NCBI RefSeq assembly: GCF_003958645.1
Contig: NZ_RXLO01000007.1
Coordinates: 62,001 to 126,000 of the forward strand
Source: Chitinophaga rhizosphaerae
GTDB lineage: Bacteria; Bacteroidota; Bacteroidia; Chitinophagales; Chitinophagaceae
Reading direction: 5' to 3'
DNA: 64,000 bases
Positions 45,998 through 54,990 of this stretch are shown here, one piece after another. The notes beneath the pieces are model-generated. The model made no database searches and was not told the DNA's origin. It saw only the letters and a program-made list of their open reading frames with translations. The first letter of the stretch is position 1. Every line of letters starts with the position of its first letter. The position numbers were made by a program, and so were the translations under genes.

Positions 45998-46025
45998 GCA
46001 CACTGTTTCCACAGCGTGCTTTTTT
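45998..46025 (+). terminator. Orphan rho-independent terminator
   Basis: GCACACTGT pairs with ACAGCGTGC (one mismatch) around TTCC, followed by six T residues; the nearest upstream gene on this strand already has its own terminator. Confidence 0.75.
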
Positions 46026-46028
46026 ATT

Positions 46029-46036
46029 TACATTTG
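46029..46036 (+). promoter_or_regulatory. -7 box TACATTTG, predicted leaderless start of the DUF4254 gene
   Basis: A perfect TAnnTTTG ends 4 nt before the ATG at 46041 and lies directly after the orphan terminator. Confidence 0.55.
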
Positions 46037-46040
46037 CTGC

Positions 46041-46652
46041 ATGTTTACTGCACTTTGCATCGAAATTTTTGACCAGAGTATCCGCGATTACCATGTGGCC
46101 AACGATATCCACCAGGCGATCCGGAACCCTTATGAAAACACCTCCGTAGAACACCTGCTGTACGCCAAGAACTGGATCGACACCGTGCAATGGCACCTGG
46201 AAGACGTGATCCGCGACCCGGCCATCGACCCCGTGAACGCTCTCGGCATGAAACGCTGGATCGATAAGTCGAACCAGGAACGGACAGACATGGTAGAATA
46301 TATCGACAGCTTTTTCCTCGAAAAATATAAAGACGTAATACCCGTGCCGGATGCGACGATCAACACCGAAAGCCCCGCCTGGGCGATCGACCGGCTGTCT
46401 ATCCTGGCGCTGAAAATCTATCACATGCGGGAAGAGGCTACCCGGCCCGATGCGACCGAAGAACACCGCCAGGCCTGCGCGCGCAAACTGGATGTGTTGC
46501 TGGAACAGCAGCGCGACCTGTCTGCCGCCATCGAAGCCCTGCTGGAAGATATTTCCAAAGGCCGCAAGTACATGAAAGTGTACAAGCAGATGAAAATGTA
46601 CAACGATCCTTCGCTCAACCCCGTTCTGTATGGGCAAAAATCCGGGCGATAA
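46041..46652 (+). CDS. DUF4254 family protein
   Basis: A 203-residue, mostly helical, cytoplasmic protein with the DUF4254 pattern: NPYENTSVEHLLYAKNWIDT, QWHLEDVIRDP, RWIDKSNQERTDMVEYID and a C-terminal KYMKVYKQMKMYNDPSLN. The family is of unknown function and often sits next to glycosyltransferase family 9 genes, as here. The last 23 nt overlap the start of the GT9 gene in a different frame, so the two are translated from one mRNA and very likely work together, by inference in lipopolysaccharide core assembly. Confidence 0.85.
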   Translation: MFTALCIEIFDQSIRDYHVANDIHQAIRNPYENTSVEHLLYAKNWIDTVQWHLEDVIRDPAIDPVNALGMKRWIDKSNQERTDMVEYIDSFFLEKYKDVIPVPDATINTESPAWAIDRLSILALKIYHMREEATRPDATEEHRQACARKLDVLLEQQRDLSAAIEALLEDISKGRKYMKVYKQMKMYNDPSLNPVLYGQKSGR

Positions 46653-47646
46653 GCCTACGGCGCTGCTGGCCGTGCGCCTGAGCGCCATGGGCGACGTGGC
46701 CATGACCATTCCCGTTATGAAACAGGTGCTGGATACTTATCCGGACCTTACCATCGTTTTCGTCACCAATAAGAACTGGGGAGCCCTGTGCCAGGGCATC
46801 CCGCGGCTCATATTCGTGCCGGCCGATGTAAAAGGCGAGCATAAAGGCGTAAACGGCCTTTTCCGCCTGTTCCGCTCCATCCGCGCGCAATTCCCCGGCA
46901 TCCGCGCCATGGCGGACCTTCACCAGGTATTGCGCAGCCAGATACTCCGTTCCTTTTTCCGGTTGTCGGCCGTCAAAATTGCGGTGATCGACAAGGGAAG
47001 GGCGGGGAAGAAGGCGCTGACGCGGAAAGACGATAAAATCCTCCAGCCGCTGACATCCACCCTCGACCGCTACCGCGCCGTATTCGCGGAACTGGGATAC
47101 CCGGTTGATGCGAACGCGCCCGGCACATTGCCGCGCAACCCTTCCGCCAAACAGCGGATCGGCATCGCGCCGTTCGCCACTTATCGCGAAAAAACGTATC
47201 CCATCGAAAAGATGGAAACGGCCATCCGCGCGCTGCGCGGGAAAACGGACGCAGATATCCTGCTGTTCGGGGGCGGTAAGGAAGAAACCGCGAAACTGGA
47301 AGCCCTGGCCACGCGGGTCCCGGGGGTGGAAGTGGTAGCAGGGAAACATTCCCTCGAGGAGGAATTGCGCATTATCAGCGGGCTTACCGTAATGGTGAGC
47401 ATGGATTCCGCCAACATGCACCTGGCTTCGCTGTACGGCGTGCCGGTGGTGTCTGTATGGGGCGCTACGCATCCGTTTGCAGGGTTCATGGGCTTCGGGC
47501 AGCAGGAAGAGAACGCGGTGCAGCTGGACCTGTATTGCCGGCCGTGCTCGGTGTTTGGCAGCAAGCCGTGTTTCCGGGGAGATCATGCCTGTATGGAAGA
47601 GCTGGCGCCGGAAAGGATCGTGGCGGCGGTGACGCGGTTGTTGTAG
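46630..47646 (+). CDS. Glycosyltransferase family 9 (heptosyltransferase-like)
   Basis: A 338-residue GT-B enzyme related to ADP-heptose:LPS heptosyltransferases (WaaC/WaaF). The N-terminal half begins LLAVRLSAMGDVAMTIPVMK, with the catalytic-type Asp after the GD turn; the nucleotide-binding half has IGIAPFATYREKTYPIEKME, FGGGKEE, LTVMVSMDSANMHLASLYGVP and WGATHPFAGF. A late Cys-rich segment (CRPCSVFGSKPCF) is common in Bacteroidota members. The chosen ATG overlaps the DUF4254 gene by 23 nt. Donor and acceptor are not known. Confidence 0.88.
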   Translation: MGKNPGDKPTALLAVRLSAMGDVAMTIPVMKQVLDTYPDLTIVFVTNKNWGALCQGIPRLIFVPADVKGEHKGVNGLFRLFRSIRAQFPGIRAMADLHQVLRSQILRSFFRLSAVKIAVIDKGRAGKKALTRKDDKILQPLTSTLDRYRAVFAELGYPVDANAPGTLPRNPSAKQRIGIAPFATYREKTYPIEKMETAIRALRGKTDADILLFGGGKEETAKLEALATRVPGVEVVAGKHSLEEELRIISGLTVMVSMDSANMHLASLYGVPVVSVWGATHPFAGFMGFGQQEENAVQLDLYCRPCSVFGSKPCFRGDHACMEELAPERIVAAVTRLL

Positions 47647-47707
47647 CGTGAAAGCCTTGGCAGGAGGGGGTTTCAGTAAAAAGATGAGAAAATTACGAAC
47701 ATTTTTT

Positions 47708-47736
47708 TTGCAGAAATAAAAAAATTGATACTTTTG
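47708..47736 (+). promoter_or_regulatory. Promoter of trnQ(TTG)
   Basis: TTG at 47708-47710 after a T-run, 18-nt spacer, perfect TACTTTTG at 47729-47736. Confidence 0.75.
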
Positions 47737-47752
47737 CAATCCCAACGAACGG

Positions 47753-47823
47753 TGCCCGATAGTATAATGGTAGTACGACAGATTTTGGTTCTGTTTGTCT
47801 AGGTTCGAATCCTGGTCGGGCAA
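47753..47823 (+). tRNA. tRNA-Gln (anticodon TTG)
   Basis: Acceptor TGCCCGA pairs with TCGGGCA; anticodon loop TTTTGGT in an ACAGA/TCTGT stem; T-loop TTCGAAT. Confidence 0.96.
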
Positions 47824-47835
47824 CAAAGAATAAAG

Positions 47836-47857
47836 CCGCTTTACAAAGCGGTTTTTT
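47836..47857 (+). terminator. Terminator of trnQ(TTG)
   Basis: CCGCTT pairs with AAGCGG around TACA and is followed by six T residues. Confidence 0.85.
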
Positions 47858-48180
47858 CATTTTTACACCCGTCCTCCGAACCGCCACCATCCTGCTTCCT
47901 GGCCGGATTTTCCAAAGTCCGGGTTCTAATCGTGGAAAACCCCATTATCGGTTCATCCCATCCATCCTTGCCAAAAACATACGCGTTCCGGATTTTTTTC
48001 TCCGGTAGCGGCGGGATTGCATAAAGTTGTGCTATCATTGCATAACATTGTAATGTGTCGAAAGCCTGAACCTGTCGCTGAAACGGTATCAAATGAATCG
48101 TCTGCCCCAATCAATACAACAGCATAACCATTTTCCCAGCCTGAATTCCGGTTAATTATACGTTTTCAATCCTGTAAGCC
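47858..48180. other. Gene-free interval
   Basis: About 320 nt with no recognised gene, RNA or repeat. A possible -7-like TACGTTTT (48159-48166) precedes the next gene. Confidence 0.4.
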
Positions 48181-48609
48181 ATGGCAAAAAGCAAAAAAGC
48201 AGCATCCGCCAAAGCCAGCCCCAAAAAAGGAGCAAAGGCCAAATCCAGCCCCGGCAAAACGCCAGTCTCCAGATCGGCATCCCCGGCAGCGCCGGCGGGG
48301 AATTTAAGCACAGAAGCATTGGTTGCCGTGAAGACAGCCGTTTCGCAGAACGTGTCCATCGATTTTACTTTTACCGGCGGCATCGGCCAGGCTACGGCCA
48401 TCCTGTTCCGCAATGGCGTGCTCATCAACATGCAAAGCATCAGCGAAACCGGCAGCATCGTTTTTTCTGATGTACAGAGCGGCGATGTGGTCACCATCAA
48501 TGGCGTTTGCACGGGCACCGCTACCGTCAAACTCAGCACGCCCACCATCCCCGCTAATCCGAAAAACTTCCCGAATGGCCTGATGATGGCCAACTTCCTA
48601 ATCAAATAA
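48181..48609 (+). CDS. Unknown protein with histone-H1-like basic tail and beta-rich domain
   Basis: A 142-residue protein in two parts. Residues 1-40 are a disordered Lys/Ala/Ser/Pro tail (MAKSKKAASAKASPKKG...) like the tails of bacterial H1-like DNA-binding proteins. Residues ~42-142 form a beta-prone domain with short strands separated by Gly/Asn/Ser turns (SIDFTFTGGIGQATAILF, VTINGVCTGTATVKLS) and no charged surface pattern typical of enzymes. It has no signal peptide. No family is recognised. The next gene starts 16 nt downstream and encodes an exported protein, so the pair is probably one operon. Confidence 0.6.
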   Translation: MAKSKKAASAKASPKKGAKAKSSPGKTPVSRSASPAAPAGNLSTEALVAVKTAVSQNVSIDFTFTGGIGQATAILFRNGVLINMQSISETGSIVFSDVQSGDVVTINGVCTGTATVKLSTPTIPANPKNFPNGLMMANFLIK

Positions 48610-48625
48610 CCGCTGAAATTTTCAT

Positions 48626-49801
48626 ATGAAAACGCAACGCGCCGGGCTCGTCCTTTTGCTGATGCTATGCATTTCCGTACAGCTCATGGCCCAGCAAAAA
48701 TCGCCCAACCCCATATTCACGGCCGATTCGCTGGCTTCCGGGAATTATAAGGATGTGTTGAACAGTTTCTTCCAGCTGGGATTGGAAAGATTGACCAGCC
48801 CCGACAAGGAAATCCGTTTCAAGGGCACGCCCTTCGCCGTTATGGCCAAACTGGACACGACACTGCTGATCGATAAAAACTACCGGAACTACACCCCACT
48901 CAGGAACCTCAACTACGCCGTGGGACTGCGGCTAGACAGTTCATTCCGGTTCAATGGGTTTACATCCGGTATCACTTTCGCGATTATCAACAAGCGCGAC
49001 GAAACCGTCAGCAAAGCATTCCTGAAAACTGTGGAAAACAACGGGCGCGTACAGCAGTTGTATGCCGCCAACACGGCCGCGGGAAAGGAGATCAGCAAAA
49101 TTCAGGACATGAATGTGAAAGGTGCGTTGCTGCTGGAACTGGATGCATTCGTCAACCAGGGAACGTCTTTCAAGTCGCTGAGCCCCGAACTGAAGGAAAT
49201 TATTTTGAAAGCGGCAGACGAGCCGCTCCGCCAGGAGCTCAACGAAAAAGGCGATTACAATTTTACCGATACCGCCAAAGCGATTTACAGCCAATTGAAA
49301 GAAGACCTCCAGAAGAAAGTGCTATGGACCGTTGGCGTAACGGACACCACCTACAAAGATCAGTTCGTGTTTTCCAACCTGGTGCTGCATACCCAATTCC
49401 TCAAAGGGCTCACGCGATCGCCGGAAACCACGCACGACTGGGAGCTCGATATCCAATCCGGCCTTCAGTTCGTAGACGATACGCTCAAATCGGGCAGAGA
49501 CCTCAAGCGCATGCTGTTCAACCTGGAAACGGGTATGAACGTGGTTTTTAAAGCGAAAACCACCAAGCGGAGTTACCTGGAGATCAAGTTCTCGGGGTCA
49601 TATTACCGCAATTTCGCGCAGTTGTACGCGGAAGAGGAGCGCGACCGCCTATCTCTCAACGCCACGGTCCGCCTCCGGGTGTTCCCGGAAGTATGGGTAC
49701 CGCTGGAGTTCAGGTATGATCCGGAAAACGGGAATTTCCTGGGGTTCATCAACATCCGCGCAAACTTCACGGCGCTGGGGAGCATCGCCAAGCAGCTGTA
49801 A
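48626..49801 (+). CDS. Unknown exported protein, probable outer-membrane barrel
   Basis: A 391-residue protein with a clear signal peptide (LVLLLMLCISVQLMAQQ). A helical central part (~residues 130-225, rich in Lys/Glu/Leu) separates N-terminal strands (YAVGLRLDSSFRFNGFTSGI) from a C-terminal series of amphipathic strands (HDWELDIQSGLQFV, LFNLETGMNVVFKA, YLEIKFSGSYYRNF, LSLNATVRLRVFPEV), which suggests a small beta-barrel. No family is recognised. It follows the basic-tailed protein by 16 nt and ends 12 nt before the stop of a convergent nuclease-like gene. Confidence 0.6.
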   Translation: MKTQRAGLVLLLMLCISVQLMAQQKSPNPIFTADSLASGNYKDVLNSFFQLGLERLTSPDKEIRFKGTPFAVMAKLDTTLLIDKNYRNYTPLRNLNYAVGLRLDSSFRFNGFTSGITFAIINKRDETVSKAFLKTVENNGRVQQLYAANTAAGKEISKIQDMNVKGALLLELDAFVNQGTSFKSLSPELKEIILKAADEPLRQELNEKGDYNFTDTAKAIYSQLKEDLQKKVLWTVGVTDTTYKDQFVFSNLVLHTQFLKGLTRSPETTHDWELDIQSGLQFVDDTLKSGRDLKRMLFNLETGMNVVFKAKTTKRSYLEIKFSGSYYRNFAQLYAEEERDRLSLNATVRLRVFPEVWVPLEFRYDPENGNFLGFINIRANFTALGSIAKQL

Positions 49802-49813
49802 CAAATTCCGTGT

Positions 49814-50617
49814 TTACCGGCGAATCAATTCCAACTCAGCAACAACCGGTAAATGGTCCGAGCTTAATACGCCATACAGGACCGAAAATTTTTTCACGGC
49901 AAAATCTTTCTTCCCGCGAAAGAAAATATAATCAATCTGATGAGTGGGATGGGTGGAAGGAATGGTTTTATGATGGCCGGGCTCGCCGCTATCGGTCCAG
50001 CCGTATTTTTTAAGTTTGGCGATTTCTTCACTGCCTGGCTCCGCGTTAAAATCTCCGGTAAGAATCGTAGGAACCGCTGCCGTGTTGAAAAAGGCTTCTT
50101 CTATTACATCCACTGTCGATAAGCGGGCATGTTTAGAACCGATCGTTTTTAGCCAGTCGAAATGCGTGTTGATTAACCTTACTTTTCCCAGGCCAGGAGA
50201 TTTCGTTGAAAGATCCACGGTTAAAGCCATCACCTGGTAGCGGCTTGAGCTTGCGCTCGGGATAGAATGGTTGCCATCGTACACGATCGGATATTTGCTG
50301 AGTACAGCGTCTCCATATCCATCCATTTTTCCGAGTGAAGGGCCGAAGACGAAGTACATACCCGTTAGCTGTCCAAGTTCGGCAGCCATGGCCGAGTCCC
50401 CTATTTCCTGCAACCCCACGATATCGGGCGCTGTTTCTTTTATCAGTCCGGCAATGTCTTTCAAACTGTTCTCCTTGTTCATGCCTATGCCATAATGGAT
50501 ATTATAGCTCATGACCTTGATCTGGCCGAAAAGTGATGGGGAAGCCAGGCATAATATCCATAGAAGGATTGTTGACGTGATAGCTTTTCGGCATCCGGAT
50601 TTCGGGTAGCATTTCAT
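49814..50617 (-). CDS. Exported endonuclease/exonuclease/phosphatase family protein
   Basis: A 267-residue protein with a signal peptide (STILLWILCLASPSLFGQ). The EEP fold is shown by MSYNIHYG, the Mg-binding Glu in VGLQEIGD, the NTHFDW and GDFNAEPGS motifs, and the catalytic SSDHLPV at the C-terminus. Family members cleave DNA, phospholipid head groups or phosphoesters; substrate here is unknown, but export points to extracellular or periplasmic phosphodiesters. It is a single-gene unit. Confidence 0.88.
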   Translation of the reverse strand: MKCYPKSGCRKAITSTILLWILCLASPSLFGQIKVMSYNIHYGIGMNKENSLKDIAGLIKETAPDIVGLQEIGDSAMAAELGQLTGMYFVFGPSLGKMDGYGDAVLSKYPIVYDGNHSIPSASSSRYQVMALTVDLSTKSPGLGKVRLINTHFDWLKTIGSKHARLSTVDVIEEAFFNTAAVPTILTGDFNAEPGSEEIAKLKKYGWTDSGEPGHHKTIPSTHPTHQIDYIFFRGKKDFAVKKFSVLYGVLSSDHLPVVAELELIRR

Positions 50618-50818
50618 TGCGCGTGGTTTTAGTAGTTGTGAATAGGCGCAAAAGATACAAATAATAAAATAAAGTTTATTTATATTAAACAGATGTAGCG
50701 AGCCTTGTCCAGTTTTTGTTTGCAGGAAAGTTATCGCACGGAGGAACTGCTTCCTGTCTTACGAAGCATCAACATGCATACGGCGCTTACGCTTTAAGCA
50801 CCATAATTGCTTTAATGG

Positions 50819-51394
50819 ATGGTATCAATTGATGCTGGCATTGGGCGTGGTTTCATACAGTGGTGTCGTAATCGGATGTTGGATCGAATCGCATACAATT
50901 CCCCGCGCAATAACGTAATGGTCCATGAAGACGATTTGATCATCAATGGAATTCTCGACGACATGGAGCCGGTAGCCGGCTATTCGCTCCAGGTCTTCGG
51001 GAAAGGATATTCGACCGGCTCCCATCCTTACTACAGCATGTACCATGACGTTGAAAATGCGGGGAAGGAACTGGGGATAACACTGCCCCAAAACGCGGCA
51101 ACCTATCACGTGGAATGCCCGCCGGACGGACTGAAACGGATCCCTTCCCCGGGATCGGTCAATATCACGGAAGTGACGACGGTGTTTGGCCGGAAATATG
51201 TGAAGGGAACGGCAACGGGATCGGTGTGGCGCGATGCCGGTGGTTGCGAGGCCATCCGCGTGGGGGATTTTTCCATCGAGTTCAAGGTGGCGAACCGGTA
51301 TAATTTCAGTGATTTCGGCGCCCTGCAACCGAAGATGGCCAAAATGATGTTGGCGTCGATGTCGCGGAAGCGAAATAACTTTCAGTTGATATAG
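50819..51394 (+). CDS. Unknown protein, possibly truncated
   Basis: A 191-residue ORF not assigned to any family. It begins just after an in-frame stop, lacks a signal peptide, and has its best-looking sequence only from about residue 30 on (VMVHEDDLIINGILDDMEPV, SLQVFGKGYSTGSHPYYSM). The upstream 200 nt are AT-rich and hold no recognised promoter. It could be the 3' part of a gene that lost its start, or a genuine small gene beginning at an internal ATG (50876 or 50918). Confidence 0.45.
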   Translation: MVSIDAGIGRGFIQWCRNRMLDRIAYNSPRNNVMVHEDDLIINGILDDMEPVAGYSLQVFGKGYSTGSHPYYSMYHDVENAGKELGITLPQNAATYHVECPPDGLKRIPSPGSVNITEVTTVFGRKYVKGTATGSVWRDAGGCEAIRVGDFSIEFKVANRYNFSDFGALQPKMAKMMLASMSRKRNNFQLI

Positions 51395-51456
51395 CGGAAG
51401 TCCGGCAGCTGCGGTGCCGGACTTTTTTAGGCAGGATCAGGGGCAGTGCGCTATCG

Positions 51457-52002
51457 CTAATAGCTCAGCGCGAGCTCCTGCGTCCAGTAGTTGCCGAATC
51501 GCGCGATGCCGGTTTCCTTCAGCAAGGGGTCCATCATCGCCAGACAGTGCGTTTTACTGCCCATCCATCCATCCACTACCGTCTTTTCCGTCAAAATGCC
51601 CAGCGCAATATTTTCTGCATACCGATGCCAGTTGAATCCCATCTTACGTATTCTGTCGCCGCCGTTACTGCCGTTCCGGCCGGTATGGCTCATGTAGACG
51701 CTGTCGTTCATCTCTTTGCTGTGAAGCCAGGAAGCCTTCTCCAGCCGGATGTTCCAGGTGAGGGGAGGAGCCGGCGGCATATATACCTCGCCGCAGTTGC
51801 AGCCTTTGGCGCGATAGGCATTGACGAGGCGCAGCATGTTGGCGCTGTCTACCCGTGGGGCCATCACGAAGCTCGTGTCTTTATATTCAAATGGCAGCGA
51901 TGCTTTCCCGTTTTCGGGCAGGATCCATTCTTCCAGGGGTTCTTTGGTACAGGCACAAAGCAGTAGCAGGCCTGCGGCGCAGGCAAGTATTGAATTTTTC
52001 AT
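51457..52002 (-). CDS. CAP-domain (SCP/PR-1-like) lipoprotein
   Basis: A 181-residue lipoprotein. The signal SILACAAGLLLLCACTKE carries a lipobox with Cys. The CAP domain follows: LRLVNAYRAKGCNCGEVYMPP, LTWNIRLEKASWLHSKEMND, the MSHTGRNGSNGGDRIRKMGF loop and YAENIALGI, with late GWMGSKTHCLAMM. Bacterial CAP proteins are envelope proteins of mostly unknown function. The open frame runs 82 codons further upstream without signal-like sequence, so ATG 52002 is chosen. Confidence 0.85.
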   Translation of the reverse strand: MKNSILACAAGLLLLCACTKEPLEEWILPENGKASLPFEYKDTSFVMAPRVDSANMLRLVNAYRAKGCNCGEVYMPPAPPLTWNIRLEKASWLHSKEMNDSVYMSHTGRNGSNGGDRIRKMGFNWHRYAENIALGILTEKTVVDGWMGSKTHCLAMMDPLLKETGIARFGNYWTQELALSY

Positions 52003-52269
52003 AGCGGCTTTTTTTTTGTGCGATAGGCATACCAATGGCGCCTGGCCAATGTAAAACGGCCGTGGTGTCGATAGCGCAGACGCCGGCATGGCTGCCAAAA
52101 GCAGTGAATGAGGAATGTAGTATTGGAAAAGGCTGGAGGGGAAAGACTGTCGGTGAAGATTCGGTTGCCCGGGCGGGCGGATCATCTCGTAAAAAAGGCT
52201 ATTCTCACATTTCGATACAAAGGTAAATGGTGGGTTTTCCCGCTTCAATGACCATAGTCATCGAAATGG

Positions 52270-52458
52270 ATGATCGTGGGGAGGAATGAGGGTGATTGCC
52301 TATTTTCGCCGGATGCGCCGCGGAAAGCGAGTTCGGTAATGGCCGGTCGCTGCGCTGCGCCGGGGTTCGATACACTGCCCGCATCCATCCGCAACACCGT
52401 GGAAAGCCTGTTGCAGCGCATGCGGAAAGAGCGGGGGCTCCTGCTGAAAAACGGTTAA
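52270..52458 (+). CDS. Doubtful small ORF
   Basis: A 62-residue ORF of unknown function. The only support is that a very strong terminator hairpin follows its stop by 7 nt, on a stretch with no other plus-strand gene. There is no recognised promoter, and the sequence resembles no family. Confidence 0.25.
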   Translation: MIVGRNEGDCLFSPDAPRKASSVMAGRCAAPGFDTLPASIRNTVESLLQRMRKERGLLLKNG

Positions 52459-52465
52459 AACACAT

Positions 52466-52513
52466 CGTATAACACGAAAGCCCGCCGGTTCCGGCGGGCT
52501 TTCGTGTTATACG
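52466..52513. terminator. Perfect 23-bp palindrome, probable bidirectional terminator
   Basis: The arms 52466-52488 and 52491-52513 are exact reverse complements with only TT between them. The core AAAGCCCGCCGG/CCGGCGGGCTTT is terminator-like on both strands and lies between a small plus-strand ORF and the end of a minus-strand lipoprotein gene. Confidence 0.7.
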
Positions 52514-52523
52514 GCGCAATATA

Positions 52524-53384
52524 TCAGTAATGGAAAGTATGCTCCACGGTACGGTCCAGTTGCGGATTGGCGGGATATATAACCTGCGCGCGGCGGAAAT
52601 TCAGTTTTTCCTGATGGATCGTATAACTGATTTCCCACCGGCGGGTCATGGTTTCCGCAGCGCCCGCGGCTTGCTGGTGCTCGGAGAATTTGGTGGGCAT
52701 CCGGTCGAGGACGAACATCAGCGGAACATTGTACAGCTCATAATTTTCGAGGTCCATTTCCGATTCTGAAAATATCCATGGGCTGAAAAGGAACGGTGCG
52801 CTCCATTCCTGGAACCGGATGATGCGTTTGTTGCCGTTGGGTTGCGTGCTGGTGATTTCTACCGGGCGCTTTTGCGCATCGTAAGTGTAGTTGACCTCGG
52901 TAACGAGTTGTTCGCCGGCTTCGTTGAAGTTATAGTACCGGATGCGGGCGGGCATGTTGTCGGCGGCGTTGTAGGTGAAGTGGTAATTTCTGCCGGTGGG
53001 GTTGATGAGATGGCGGCTGGTGATCCGGTCTATCTTGCCGTTTTTGAAAACATAAACGCCTTCGGACAGGGAGTTTTGGGTAGTGATGCGGGCCAGCATG
53101 CCGTTTTCGTAGTGGAAATCCACATCTGCGGATTGCTGGGTGGCGGGATGGATGGATTTGTATTTTTTCAGGGAACTATCGGCGTTCCAGGTGTATTCGA
53201 TCCGGAAGTTGGCGCCGGGAACGAGGGCGATGTCGCACGATTTGAGGAGATGCCCTTTCACGACTTTGGTCAGCACGGGAACGGGCTTGGTGGAATCGGG
53301 CTCCTGGGGGGGAGGGTCCTTTTTCTTCGAGCAGCCTGCCAGGGCAATGGCGGCCAGCATGATGTGGATAAGCCTGGTTTTCAT
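52524..53384 (-). CDS. Lipoprotein of unknown function
   Basis: A 286-residue lipoprotein with signal RLIHIMLAAIALAGCSKKKD (Cys after ALAG). The rest is a chain of beta-hairpin phrases such as FRIEYTWNADSSLKKYKSI, YHFTYNAADNMPARIRYYN and VNYTYDAQKRPVEITS, a pattern seen in YD-repeat-like and DUF4595-type Bacteroidota lipoproteins. Its role is unknown. The frame is open 35 codons upstream, but ATG 53384 begins exactly at the signal peptide. Confidence 0.7.
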   Translation of the reverse strand: MKTRLIHIMLAAIALAGCSKKKDPPPQEPDSTKPVPVLTKVVKGHLLKSCDIALVPGANFRIEYTWNADSSLKKYKSIHPATQQSADVDFHYENGMLARITTQNSLSEGVYVFKNGKIDRITSRHLINPTGRNYHFTYNAADNMPARIRYYNFNEAGEQLVTEVNYTYDAQKRPVEITSTQPNGNKRIIRFQEWSAPFLFSPWIFSESEMDLENYELYNVPLMFVLDRMPTKFSEHQQAAGAAETMTRRWEISYTIHQEKLNFRRAQVIYPANPQLDRTVEHTFHY

Positions 53385-53525
53385 AAAAAAGCATGGTTTG
53401 AATGCAGGCAAACTACCGATTAAAACCCGCGCCGGAAAGGCTTTTCCGATGGAACGAAAGATTGGTCGCCTGAGTGGTATAATAAACAATCCTAATGCGA
53501 AACCGGCGCATTGGGGGATTTTCCG

Positions 53526-53533
53526 TATCTTTG
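53526..53533 (+). promoter_or_regulatory. -7 box TATCTTTG of the RhlE-like helicase gene
   Basis: A perfect TAnnTTTG element; it gives a leader of about 95 nt before the TTG start. Confidence 0.6.
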
Positions 53534-53630
53534 TAAAGTTTTTTTATGCTCCTGGAGATACAATTCGAGTTTTTCCTTCCCTTTAATTTGACATCCAGGC
53601 AGTTATCAACGTTACATAAAATCATATCAA

Positions 53631-54899
<1,269 letters not shown>

Positions 54900-54923
54900 C
54901 GCAACCGCTGCGTTAAAAATACC

Positions 54924-54970
54924 CGACCGGCATCCCGCAACAGTATTCAACTGAAGCAGGATGCCGGTCG
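54924..54970 (+). terminator. Terminator after the helicase gene
   Basis: CGACCGGCATCC pairs with GGATGCCGGTCG (12 bp) over a 23-nt loop; the T-run is weak. Confidence 0.65.
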
Positions 54971-54990
54971 GCGTTTATAGTAATACCTTG

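Noticed and set aside
46615..47826. 403-codon minus-strand frame antisense to the GT9 gene and through trnQ(TTG)
   Set aside because: It lies opposite a clear glycosyltransferase and a tRNA; its sequence is the usual antisense shadow.
47841..48110. 89-codon minus-strand frame in the gap after trnQ(TTG)
   Set aside because: It reads through the tRNA terminator, has no promoter or family resemblance, and is low in plausibility.
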